From Endomicrobium sp. (GTDB lineage Bacteria > Elusimicrobiota > Endomicrobiia > Endomicrobiales > Endomicrobiaceae), in contig JAISRM010000007.1 of the NCBI GenBank assembly GCA_031273645.1, positions 1-8,797 of the forward strand: a DNA stretch of 8,797 bases, in the 5' to 3' direction. The position numbers and the translations under genes are program-made. Below are positions 1 to 7,754 of this stretch, in pieces; within the stretch, counting starts at the first letter, position 1, and each line of letters starts with the position of its first letter. The notes under the pieces were generated by a model, which worked only from the letters and a program-made list of their open reading frames with translations, did not search any database and was not told the origin of the DNA.

Positions 1-320
1 AGAAGAATTTTTTAGTAAAAATGGATTCCCGTTTTCACGGGAATGACAGGCTAAAGACGTAAGGTAAGAAGAATTTTTTAGTAAACGTGGATTCCCACCC
101 GATAAAGACACTTGGGCGCAGGCTGCTAAGGAAGAAGAAATATTAAAAACACGGGAATGACAGGCTAAAGACGTAAGGTAAGAAGGATTTTTTAGTAAAC
201 GTGGATTCCCGTTTTCACGGGAATGACAGACCTTGCAAAACGAATGACAGGCTGAAGACGAGATGTAAGAAGAATTTTTTAGCAAAAACGAATGACAGAC
301 TAAAGACGCAAGGTAATTAA
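1..320. repeat. Left repeat array, 66-bp units with a 20-bp palindrome
   Basis: This gene-free stretch holds copies of a 66-bp unit with the palindrome attcccgttttcacgggaat at 25-44 and 205-224, plus an interrupted copy at 91-158. Unit starts (ggattccc) at 23 and 89 are 66 bp apart; 89 to 203 is 114 bp, exactly 66 plus a 48-bp insertion. Linker sequence resembles gaagaattttttagtaaa and gactaaagacgtaaggta. From about 233 the array decays: two units at about 233-320 keep the linker but have lost the palindrome. The same family recurs in the same orientation at 8059-8797. The palindrome resembles widespread bacterial REP-like/dRS3-like ATTCCC...GGGAAT repeats, which yield spurious 'SFPRKRES' or 'CHSRESGNP' reading frames. 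No gene is seen here. Confidence 0.9.
91..158. repeat. Palindrome copy with 48-bp loop insertion (left)
   Basis: The normal 20-bp palindrome is expanded to 68 bp: the outer arms attccc and gggaat are kept, but 48 extra bases sit in the middle. The insert begins with a small hairpin, cccga and ttggg around a short loop (G-T wobble), then continues gcgcaggctgct and an A-rich tail. A closely matching insert of the same length lies at 8427-8494. The two differ at a few bases, including one that changes the wobble pair to a G-C pair in the right copy. Confidence 0.85.
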
Positions 321-345
321 TTTTGTTTTACAGTTCTTTGTTTTC

Positions 346-352
346 AAAAGGA
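346..352 (+). promoter_or_regulatory. Ribosome binding site for the GH81 gene
   Basis: The sequence aaaagga lies 8 nt upstream of the GTG at 361. It supports this non-ATG start, which is followed directly by a typical signal peptide. The nearby atg at 371 is in another frame. No convincing -35/-10 pair for the operon was recognised between 300 and 345. Confidence 0.6.
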
Positions 353-360
353 TTTTCTCT

Positions 361-3300
361 GTGAAAGCGAAATGTATTTTTAGACTATTATTTTTGGCAT
401 TTTTTGCGGCGGTTGTTTTTTATTCAAGCGTTTATGCAGGACCGCGTCCTAATAATTCTTATTCCACTAACGTATCTAATGCCGCAGGCTCTAATGTTAA
501 AACGAAAACTTTGAGAGGGGTTCCAGCTCTCTCGTCTTATCCGGGTGATTTTTTAAAGCCGTCTCCGGGTGGTAACGCAAACTTGACAAATTATACTTCC
601 GTAATGCCTCCGGCAAGGCTTGATTCGTCTTTTTCTTCGGTTTCTCCCTATCCTACAAATAAATGGTTTACGTCGATTTTTACAGATGCAAATGATGCAG
701 CTCAAAACGATTTTAACGATTTCTTCGGAAACAGAATATCTCCTACGCCGATGACTATTGTTTACGATATAGGTTTCCCTTGGAGCAGCCATCAAACTTT
801 GCAGGGCGGCGGCTGGGGCTACAGCGTGGGCGGACAAAATATAAAAACAAACGCTTCTGATTTTGGAAAGGCCGCGGTAAGAATAAACAGAATTATGGCT
901 TTTTCCGTGCAGGGCGCTTACGACGTAGGTATGGACGATATAATTAAAGCTGAAAATACAAAATTGAAAAGTTACAACGATTGGTCTTTTACCGCAGTTT
1001 TGGAAGATTCTTCAAATTCTGCGCGCAAGATGACTTCAACTTTCGGCAAAGGTTTTGTTTTTACTTACAATTATTTTACGCCCGGCGTAAACCCGAGGCT
1101 TGAAATGAAATATAGAACCAACGGTTCTGTAACTTCGTACTATTATAATAACGGGGGAGTTATGACGCCTATTGCTATAGGCACTACAACTACTACAGAC
1201 CGTATAATGATAAAGAATTATATAAATGCGACGGACGATTCCGGAGATTCTTCCGCTTCGTACCAGTATTTTGGAATATATGCTCCTGAAGGAACTGTTT
1301 TTACAGTCAGTACTGTTGAAACTTGGCCTGACGGCAATTCTCTTGTTCGCGAATTTTGCAATATAACGCTTTTTGGAACTTCTGAAAGCGACAGATATTT
1401 ATCTATAGCTCTTTTAAAATCTCCGGCCGCAGCGGCAGACGACAGCGGCGCTTGGACAATTTTTAACGATTATTATCAGTACGCTTATAATTTTATTACC
1501 GATACGCAGGTAAACTGGACTTTTAATAAAAACAATTCTGAACTTACAACCGAATATAATTTTACCGTTACGCCTAAAAGAAGCGGCGGAAATTTTAATA
1601 CGACGCAGACAGTTTTTGCTTTATACCCTCATCAATGGAAGAACCTTGTAGGTTCTCCAAATAAAACAAACACATATAAAAGTATAAGAGGTTTGTTAAA
1701 AGTAAGCGCCGGAAGTTCTTTCTCAACTAAACATAATTTTAACGGAATAGTTCCATTTTTAACATATGAACTTCCTATGGCTAATAAATCCGATCTTCAA
1801 ACTTATATAAATTACGACAAAAGTTTTGATCCCGCATATGCGCGCATAGACGGCAATTGGATAGGAAATTCTAATACTTATTATCACGGCAAAGCCGTTG
1901 CAAGAGCCGCAAATCTTATACCTGTTTTTCATCAGCAGGGCGACTCTTCTGCGCGCGACACCATGATAGCAAGATTGAAAAATGAACTTTCAACGTGGTA
2001 TTCAGGGCAAAACGCAACTAAGTATTTTGGATACGACTCGTCGTGGGGCGGAATTATAGGCTCAAATCCGGGCGGTTCTGGAATTGACGATTTCGGCGCA
2101 AGTAAATTTAACGACCATCACTTTCATTACGGATATTTTATTTACGCTTCGGCGATACTTGCCATGTTTGATCCGTCTTTTGCCGAAAGTTCGGAATATA
2201 AAGGCATGGTGGACTTGCTTGTTAAAGAAGTCGCTAATCCTAACAGAAACGATACAAGTTTTCCGTTTTTAAGAAATTTTGACGTCTATGAAGGTCATTC
2301 GTATGCAAACGGCAGAGGCGGCAGCAGTCTTGGTTTTGGAAATGACGAAGAATCGTCTTCAGAAGCTATGAACGCTTGGGCGGGCATATATTTATGGGGG
2401 CTTGTAACCGGAAATAACAGTTATATAGATCTCGGCGTTTACGGATACACTACGCAATATGAAGCTATAAAAAATTATTACTTTAATATGGATGTAAATT
2501 CTTCAGATCCCGACAGACGCATTTGGCAGAGAAGCGAATTTAATCATGCAAATGTCGGCATGCTTTTTGACAATGAATTTAACTGGGGTTTGTGGTGGGA
2601 CCCTAAAATTACGCAAACGGTAATGGGCATTCAGGTTTTGCCGCTTACGCCGTCTATGCTTTATTTGGGCTATGATACAACTTACGCCCAGAGTTTTTAT
2701 AATGAAATGTGGGCTGGGCGCGATACGTCAAAAAATAATTTTTGGAGAGACGTTTGGCTTAGATTTAAAGCTCTTTTTGACGCTCCCGGAGCTTTAACCG
2801 ATTGGACTGCCGCAAATATGCCGACAAATTTTCCAGACACATGGAATCAGGGTCTTGGCGACGACGGCAGCAGTTTAAGTTATTCTTATCATTTTTTACA
2901 TTTTTTTAACGCTTTAGGGTCTGTTGATACGGATTATTATTCGGACAGTCCGTCTTTTTTGGTAATGAATAAAAACGGAACGAGAACTTTTATAGCTTAT
3001 AATACGGATACTACTACTAAAACCGTGCATTTTTATAAACGCTCTTCAGCTACGGGAGCTCCGGCGGTTCCGGGTTCGGCGACAGTAAGTATTGCGCCGC
3101 GCCAAATAGCCGACACGCAGGATTTTGTAAATGTTACATTTACTAATATGGCTATTACTGCGGTTAATTACGAGTCTGTTGATTTAGCCGTTTACGGAGT
3201 TTATTCCGACACTTTTTATGGCGCTATTATAAACGGCGACATGCAAAACGATAAAGTTACTTTAGATACGTGGGAAGGCACAATGAGTTTGGCTGATACA

Positions 3301-4365
3301 GCTTCTTCTGCCGATGCTTTTGAAGGTGAAAAGTATATTTTGGCTACAAGAACCAATAGCGGCTGGGGCGGCTGGGCTTTCAGATTTGCAGACCTTGTAA
3401 ACAGCGTTACAACTGTACCTAAAGATATGTCGGCTTATTACGGCGGAGAATTTGTAGCCAACTTGAAAATTTCTAACCCTTCTTCATATGCCGGAGGTTT
3501 TGAAATAGGTTTTATAGCCGCAGGAGGCAGCAAGGAAATATGGAAAACTTTATCAAGCATAGGTTTTGATCAAAATTCAACTGAGTGGCAAAGGGTTCAT
3601 ATACCGCTAAACAGTTCTTTTGACGCTAATATAACCACAACAAGCTTAGCTTCTGTTACGCAGCCTTTTATTATGAGGCATAATAATGGAAGTTCTCAAA
3701 GTCAGTGGGGAATTCCTGTGGCGATAGACTCTATTTTATGGAGAAAACAAGGAGTTGGGCTAACGAGCGACGGGGGGGGGAGCGTTGTTTCTATACAGAT
3801 GAGAAACACTTCTGATAATTCTGAGTCATTTGACAAAATAACATGGACAAGCGGCGATTATTCTCAATACAGTCTGGCCAATCAATATATTGATATTGCT
3901 TTACATGATATTGAAGGAAACGGTTGGTGTATTCAAATATATACGGATAATAAATCGTCGGTTACCATAACTAATGCCGTCTATGAAGGGGATATAGATT
4001 CTACAACGGCTTCAGGTTTTGTAAATACGGTATTTCCGTCGCGCCCGATGATTCCTATATTCTGGAGACCGGCTTCTACAAGCGCAACAGATATATTAGA
4101 TCCGGCATGGTTTTCCCAGCCGAGTACTTGGCCTGATCATCCGTGGAGAGTTTTAAAAGATATAGCGGCTTTTTCAAATTCAACTCCTTTGCATAAAGGC
4201 TGCGAAGAAATAAAGTTTTATGATAGAGAGGGAGCAAGATATAATGCTTATCAGTATGGTCATCCGCCAGATAGTAAAGTGCGCCTATATTTTATGGCCG
4301 ATTTAAGAAATTTGTCAAAAGTTACGTATAAGGCAAATATAATAATAGAGTATTTTAATGAGTAA
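361..4365 (+). CDS. Secreted GH81 endo-beta-1,3-glucanase with C-terminal extension
   Basis: This is a glycoside hydrolase family 81 protein, which hydrolyses internal beta-1,3-glucosidic bonds (laminarin, curdlan, callose, fungal wall glucan) with inversion. Residues 1-26 form a Sec signal peptide with probable cleavage after VYA. The GH81 region runs from about residue 60 to 920: an N-terminal beta-sandwich with PTNKW at 98-102, then the (alpha/alpha)6 part with DHHFHYGY starting at the likely catalytic Asp585, and ESSSE with Glu664 and Glu668. The Asp-to-Glu spacing fits the family. Residues about 957-1131 look like a jelly-roll/carbohydrate-binding module (many aromatic and Gly residues), and 1139-1334 is a further unrecognised domain; both are additions to the usual GH81 core. 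A G9 run encodes Gly1138-1140 between them. The gene starts with GTG at 361 behind a good ribosome binding site and overlaps the next gene by 8 nt, so it is probably the first gene of a three-gene operon. Family assignment is strong; substrate and the roles of the C-terminal modules are inferred. Confidence 0.92.
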   Translation: MKAKCIFRLLFLAFFAAVVFYSSVYAGPRPNNSYSTNVSNAAGSNVKTKTLRGVPALSSYPGDFLKPSPGGNANLTNYTSVMPPARLDSSFSSVSPYPTNKWFTSIFTDANDAAQNDFNDFFGNRISPTPMTIVYDIGFPWSSHQTLQGGGWGYSVGGQNIKTNASDFGKAAVRINRIMAFSVQGAYDVGMDDIIKAENTKLKSYNDWSFTAVLEDSSNSARKMTSTFGKGFVFTYNYFTPGVNPRLEMKYRTNGSVTSYYYNNGGVMTPIAIGTTTTTDRIMIKNYINATDDSGDSSASYQYFGIYAPEGTVFTVSTVETWPDGNSLVREFCNITLFGTSESDRYLSIALLKSPAAAADDSGAWTIFNDYYQYAYNFITDTQVNWTFNKNNSELTTEYNFTVTPKRSGGNFNTTQTVFALYPHQWKNLVGSPNKTNTYKSIRGLLKVSAGSSFSTKHNFNGIVPFLTYELPMANKSDLQTYINYDKSFDPAYARIDGNWIGNSNTYYHGKAVARAANLIPVFHQQGDSSARDTMIARLKNELSTWYSGQNATKYFGYDSSWGGIIGSNPGGSGIDDFGASKFNDHHFHYGYFIYASAILAMFDPSFAESSEYKGMVDLLVKEVANPNRNDTSFPFLRNFDVYEGHSYANGRGGSSLGFGNDEESSSEAMNAWAGIYLWGLVTGNNSYIDLGVYGYTTQYEAIKNYYFNMDVNSSDPDRRIWQRSEFNHANVGMLFDNEFNWGLWWDPKITQTVMGIQVLPLTPSMLYLGYDTTYAQSFYNEMWAGRDTSKNNFWRDVWLRFKALFDAPGALTDWTAANMPTNFPDTWNQGLGDDGSSLSYSYHFLHFFNALGSVDTDYYSDSPSFLVMNKNGTRTFIAYNTDTTTKTVHFYKRSSATGAPAVPGSATVSIAPRQIADTQDFVNVTFTNMAITAVNYESVDLAVYGVYSDTFYGAIINGDMQNDKVTLDTWEGTMSLADTASSADAFEGEKYILATRTNSGWGGWAFRFADLVNSVTTVPKDMSAYYGGEFVANLKISNPSSYAGGFEIGFIAAGGSKEIWKTLSSIGFDQNSTEWQRVHIPLNSSFDANITTTSLASVTQPFIMRHNNGSSQSQWGIPVAIDSILWRKQGVGLTSDGGGSVVSIQMRNTSDNSESFDKITWTSGDYSQYSLANQYIDIALHDIEGNGWCIQIYTDNKSSVTITNAVYEGDIDSTTASGFVNTVFPSRPMIPIFWRPASTSATDILDPAWFSQPSTWPDHPWRVLKDIAAFSNSTPLHKGCEEIKFYDREGARYNAYQYGHPPDSKVRLYFMADLRNLSKVTYKANIIIEYFNE
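3772..3780 (+). repeat. G9 homopolymer inside the GH81 gene
   Basis: Nine consecutive G bases encode three glycines at the linker between the jelly-roll-like region and the last domain. One extra G would shift to a stop at 3813-3815; one fewer G would give a stop at 3800-3802. Either change removes the C-terminal ~195 residues and ends translation more than 500 nt before the overlapping downstream start. Such runs are known slippage sites in phase-variable genes of other bacteria; no variation can be seen from one sequence. Confidence 0.85.
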
Positions 4366-5557
4366 AAAACTTTTTTTTACCATTCTAATAGTTATGCAAA
4401 TTTGCGGGCTTGCCTATGCGGCGACGCTTACGCCGGATCCGGAACATCGCATAGTAAGGTTTAGCGCGGAGGTTTCTTTTTATACGGCTCCGGAAATTTC
4501 TGTAGTAAATATATTTCATAAGCCTATAGAAAGAGTTTCGGTTAATATGAGAACGCTTGTCGCCGTCGGCACAATTACGCTTTCTGGTCCCAGCGCGAAT
4601 TTAAAATCTTTAGTTTATGACGAAAGCAAAGATCTTTCTGAAAGCGCCGTTTATCTTGAATATTATACCGACGAAGACACCGCCCCCGTTAAGACGCCTG
4701 CATTGTACAGAAAAACAGCCCCGAGAACTTACGTTTTTGAAACCGTTCCGCTTTTAACGACAAAGAAAAATATTTATACGCATTACAGAATAATTGCCAT
4801 AAGCGACGACGGAACTATAGGATATTATCCCAAGTCCGGATATATTGACACAGAACACGACGGACATACGAGAGTCGGAAGCATAAATTCCGGCGGGGGA
4901 ATCCGCATTTTGCAAAGCGGAGACCAGCGCAGAGGCGATACTTCCGTGCAGTTTGTAAACGGAGCGCTGATGTCAAACGTCAATTTCATAATAAGGGAAT
5001 TATATACCGACGTCGATCCTCTGCCGGTTTCGCATTCTATAAAACCTTTAATAACGTATCATTTTGCCCCTGAAAATATTTCGCTTAAAGACAACAGCTT
5101 AAAACCCGTTATTTCTATTTATTACGGCGATGCGCCTGCTCCCGATTTCAACAATATTGAAGTTAAATGGTTTAATATAAATAGACGCAAATGGGAAAAC
5201 GTAAGCTTTAGCAATAATACCGATTTAAGAACCGCTACGGTTAATCTTGCCGCTGCCGGAACCGATTTGGGATATTACGCCATATTTACAAAGGGTTCAA
5301 ACCTCGACGAAGGTTTTGGACCTGACCAGCGCGTTTTGACGCCGCAAGATTCTAAAATAACTTTCAAAAGCTTAAGAGACGGCGATACGGTAAGAATTTA
5401 TAATGCAAGAGGAAAAGTCGTAAAGAATATCACCGCCTATCCGTTTGAGTGGGATAAAAGAGACAATAACGGAAATTTTGTTGAAACCGGCTCTTATATA
5501 TATCAGATAAAAGTTGACGGGAAAACTACGTCGGGAACTATTGTTATAGTAAGGTAG
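4358..5557 (+). CDS. Exported protein with FlgD-Ig-like C-terminal domain, unknown function
   Basis: Residues 1-21 form a Sec signal peptide (cleavage after AYA); Cys16 is not in a good lipobox, so this is probably not a lipoprotein. The middle (about 25-330) is beta-rich and I do not recognise it; it contains stretches typical of Ig-like extracellular folds. The last ~64 residues (336-399) match the FlgD-Ig/T9SS-sorting-like pattern: RIYNARGKVV, then WDKRDNNG (365-372), then TGSYIYQI and a terminal TIVIVR strand. In Bacteroidetes and related phyla this type of domain occurs at the end of secreted or surface proteins. The ATG lies within the end of the glucanase gene (ATGAGTAA overlap), with only a weak upstream purine stretch, so translation is likely coupled to it. 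A role in presenting or anchoring the glucanase at the cell surface is possible but inferred only from position. Confidence 0.8.
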   Translation: MSKKLFFTILIVMQICGLAYAATLTPDPEHRIVRFSAEVSFYTAPEISVVNIFHKPIERVSVNMRTLVAVGTITLSGPSANLKSLVYDESKDLSESAVYLEYYTDEDTAPVKTPALYRKTAPRTYVFETVPLLTTKKNIYTHYRIIAISDDGTIGYYPKSGYIDTEHDGHTRVGSINSGGGIRILQSGDQRRGDTSVQFVNGALMSNVNFIIRELYTDVDPLPVSHSIKPLITYHFAPENISLKDNSLKPVISIYYGDAPAPDFNNIEVKWFNINRRKWENVSFSNNTDLRTATVNLAAAGTDLGYYAIFTKGSNLDEGFGPDQRVLTPQDSKITFKSLRDGDTVRIYNARGKVVKNITAYPFEWDKRDNNGNFVETGSYIYQIKVDGKTTSGTIVIVR

Positions 5558-5599
5558 CGGAACTGTCGCGATTTATAAAAGGATTATACGGAATAAATT

Positions 5600-6529
5600 A
5601 TGATAAAAAAAATTATAACTTTATTATCGGCGCTTGCGTTTTTTTCAAATCAGGCCTTTGCTCTGTTTGAAACTACCTATTGGGGCGTAAGAGCTTTGGG
5701 TATGGGCGGAGCTTTTACGGCCGTTGCCGACGATTCAAACGCATTAATGTATAATATAGCCGGCACGGGCGAAATGGAAAAACCCGAAGTCAGCTTTATG
5801 TCTTCTAAGCTTTTTACAAGTCTTGACGGCGTAGATTGGGGAGCAAATTATTTGGCGGGAGTATATCCGCTTGATAAGAGATACGGAACTTTGTCGGCTT
5901 CGTGGGCGTCTTTTGCAAATACAGGTTACAGACGCGAAGACACTTTTTCGTTAGGGTATGCAAGGGAAATGGACGACGTTTTGAAAATGCTCGACATAGA
6001 GTGGGTAAGCGTTTTGGCGGGCATAAATTTTAAATATTTAATGACCGAAACCATAGACGACGACACAAGCAAATATTCAAGTTCCGGTTTTACTTTTGAT
6101 TTGGGATTATTGTTCAGGTTTGAATACGGCATTTCTTTTGGTTACAGCAACAAATATTTAACGCGTCCCGACATGGGTTATTGGCAGGAAGACAGAATAA
6201 AACATACCAACGTTTTAGGTTTGTCTTATTACAGCGAAGAAATTCCTTTTTTTAAAATACCGCGTTTTACCGCCGCGCTTGATTATGAAATGAGAGAAGG
6301 CAGCAACTTAATTATTTTCGGTTTAGAAAGCAAAATGATCGACGGAAAGCTTGCGGTAAGAGCAGGCGGCTGGGAAAGTCAGGTCAATTTCGGTTTGGGA
6401 TATATCTTTGATTTCGGCGGCATTCTTGAAGACAGCAGGCTCTACATTGACTATGCTTTCGGGCTTCCTTTAGAAGTTACGGATTCAACAGGTTCGCATT
6501 TCTTAAGCATCACCTTCAGATTCCCTTAA
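5600..6529 (+). CDS. UPF0164/PorV-like outer-membrane beta-barrel protein
   Basis: Residues 1-21 form a signal peptide (cleavage after AFA). Immediately after it comes the family signature RALGMGGAFTAVADDSNALMYN at 31-52, characteristic of the UPF0164/PorV-PorQ group of outer-membrane proteins related to the FadL barrel. The usual 'YNPAG' reads YNIAG here, a conservative oddity. The rest is alternating aromatic beta-strands (for example FTFDLGLLFRFEYGISFGYS) and ends SITFRFP, consistent with a C-terminal barrel strand. The length is at the short end for the group. It begins 42 nt after the preceding stop with a weak cgga ribosome binding site 7 nt before the ATG, and appears to be the last gene of the operon. 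PorV proteins shuttle cargo bearing C-terminal sorting domains in type IX secretion; whether this one does so is inference from its neighbour's C-terminus. No strong hairpin terminator follows. Confidence 0.78.
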   Translation: MIKKIITLLSALAFFSNQAFALFETTYWGVRALGMGGAFTAVADDSNALMYNIAGTGEMEKPEVSFMSSKLFTSLDGVDWGANYLAGVYPLDKRYGTLSASWASFANTGYRREDTFSLGYAREMDDVLKMLDIEWVSVLAGINFKYLMTETIDDDTSKYSSSGFTFDLGLLFRFEYGISFGYSNKYLTRPDMGYWQEDRIKHTNVLGLSYYSEEIPFFKIPRFTAALDYEMREGSNLIIFGLESKMIDGKLAVRAGGWESQVNFGLGYIFDFGGILEDSRLYIDYAFGLPLEVTDSTGSHFLSITFRFP

Positions 6530-6646
6530 AAAAAACCCTTTTGCTTATTTTTGTTATGCAAACTGATTGTACAGCAAGCGGCGGCAAATCTTCCTAATAC
6601 TAAATTTCCCATATTCCCCGACGATTAAAGCCCTTTAACATCTTGT

Positions 6647-6676
6647 TTGACATAAAAATAAATAAAATGCTTAAAT
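6647..6676 (+). promoter_or_regulatory. Candidate sigma-70 promoter reading into the repeat array
   Basis: A perfect TTGACA lies at 6647-6652, followed after 18 bp by TTAAAT at 6671-6676, in an AT-rich gap between the barrel gene and the repeats. Transcription would run rightwards through the hairpin array towards the FMN riboswitch. The -10 is imperfect and the region is AT-rich, so chance occurrence is possible. Apart from this, I see nothing in 6530-6687. Confidence 0.35.
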
Positions 6677-6687
6677 ATTGAAAATTA

Positions 6688-7450
6688 CAGACTTCGTCTG
6701 TTTTATGGAAACGCAGACAGTGTCTGTTTTGTTTGTGTCTGTCATTCCCATGAAAATGGGAATCCACGTTTCACCGGTCTGTCATTCCCGTGAAAACGGG
6801 AATCCATGTTTAATATTAATATAGTTTCTAACATTATTTTCTTTTCAGACCGCGTCTGTTTTGTTTGTGTCTGTCCCATGAAAACGGGAATCCAAGTTTC
6901 ACCGGTCTGTCATTCCCGTGAAAACGGGAATCCAAGTTTAATATTAATAAAGCTTCTAACATTATTTCTTTTCAGACCGCGCCTGTTTTGTTTGTGTCTG
7001 TCCCATGAAAATGGGAATCCAAGTTTCACCGGTCTGTCATTCCCATGAAAATGGGAATCCATGTTTAATATTAATAAAGCTTCTAACATTATTTCTTTTC
7101 AGACTGCGTCTGTTTTGTTTGTGTCTGTCATTCCCGTGAAAACGGGAATACAAGTTTCACCGGTCTGTCATTCCCGTGAAAACGGGAATACAAGTTTAAT
7201 ATTAATAAAGCTTCTAACATTATTTCTTTTCAGACTGCGTCTGTTTTGTTTGTGTCTGTCCCGTGAAAACGGAAATTCAAGTTTCACCAGTCTGTCATTC
7301 CCATGAAAACGGGAATCCATGTTTAATATTAATAAAGCTTCTAACATTATTTCTTTTCAGACTGCGCTTGTTTTGTTTGTGTCTGTCCCGTGAAAACGGA
7401 AATTCAAGTTTCACCGGTCTGTCATTCCCATGAAAACGGGAATCCATGTT
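6688..7450 (+). repeat. Tandem array of ~6 compound 127-131 bp units with paired GAAA hairpins
   Basis: The marker ttctaacatta recurs at 6826, 6954, 7081, 7212 and 7339, giving spacings of 128, 127, 131 and 127 bp; a first partial unit starts at 6688. Each unit has two hairpins about 36-40 bp apart of the form attcccRtGAAAaYgggaat, joined by aagtttcaccggtctgtc, then a 51-bp spacer with gtttaatattaataaagc and a small palindrome cagactgcgtctg. The 4-bp length difference comes from loss of 'catt' in the first hairpin of several units. Twelve hairpins lie between 6744 and 7443. Short reading frames on both strands here are periodic by-products of the repeat and are not called as genes. Confidence 0.9.
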
Positions 7451-7535
7451 TAAAACAAAAACTTTGTTTTTCATTTTTAGTTGTTTTGTTGTTTCCAAAA
7501 ACTGCAGTTTGCCGCAGGGCGTAATTTGATAATTA

Positions 7536-7698
7536 AATATCTTCGGGGAAGGTGAAAAAAGCCTAAAAGCTTTTTAATTCCTTACCGGCAGTAAAAAATA
7601 TTGCAAAGCAATGTTTTAAGCCTGCGACTCCGCGCAAAGCAGCGGACTGAGCCTGTGAAATTCAGGCGCCGACGGTAAAGTCCGGACGAGAGAAGAAA
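7536..7698 (+). promoter_or_regulatory. FMN riboswitch (RFN element)
   Basis: The conserved RFN blocks occur in order: atcttcgggg at 7539-7548 with aaggtgaaa, ccggcagta at 7585-7593, agcctgcgac at 7619-7628, ggactgagcctgtgaaat at 7644-7661, gccgacggtaaagtccgga at 7668-7686 and gagagaaga at 7689-7697. P1 closes by tcttc with gaaga. The P5 arm is cctg-tgaaat-tcagg. Extra AT-rich hairpins sit in the P2 loop (aaaaagc/gcttttt, about 7556-7576) and in the variable arm before P4 (attgc/gcaat, about 7599-7612). The known role is to bind FMN and shut down expression of riboflavin synthesis or transport genes. A possible -10 (gataat, 7528-7533) sits just upstream without a good -35. A terminator follows at once, but no gene is visible downstream within the window. 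Confidence 0.93.
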
Positions 7699-7713
7699 AA
7701 TATTGTATATTAA

Positions 7714-7748
7714 CCCCGGAGCTGATTTTAAAGCCCGGGGATTTTTTT
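7714..7748 (+). terminator. Intrinsic terminator of the FMN riboswitch
   Basis: The stem ccccgg (7714-7719) pairs with ccgggg (7735-7740), extended inward by gct/agc past a bulged A, and is followed by seven T at 7742-7748. The 5' arm ccccggag (7714-7721) can instead pair with cttcgggg (7541-7548), the first strand of P1/P2 of the riboswitch: 8 bp with one G-U. This is a plausible antiterminator, formed when FMN is absent, so the expected output is transcription stop at high FMN. Confidence 0.85.
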
Positions 7749-7754
7749 ATACCG

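Noticed and set aside
553..837. Minus-strand reading frame inside the glucanase gene
   Set aside because: It lies opposite a confidently assigned GH81 coding region and has no recognisable features.
6530..6580. Terminator after the barrel gene
   Set aside because: There are A and T runs but no convincing GC-rich hairpin; the operon end is not marked by a clear intrinsic terminator.
6806..7306. Plus-strand reading frames of about 80 aa with repeated CPMKTGIQVSPVCHSRENGNP-type text
   Set aside because: They again follow the repeat units; two near-identical frames in tandem reflect the 127-bp array and its 4-bp length changes.
7595..7700. RNase P RNA or cobalamin riboswitch fragment, because of the aaagtccgga block
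   Set aside because: The full ordered set of RFN blocks upstream and downstream fits the FMN riboswitch, which explains this block completely.
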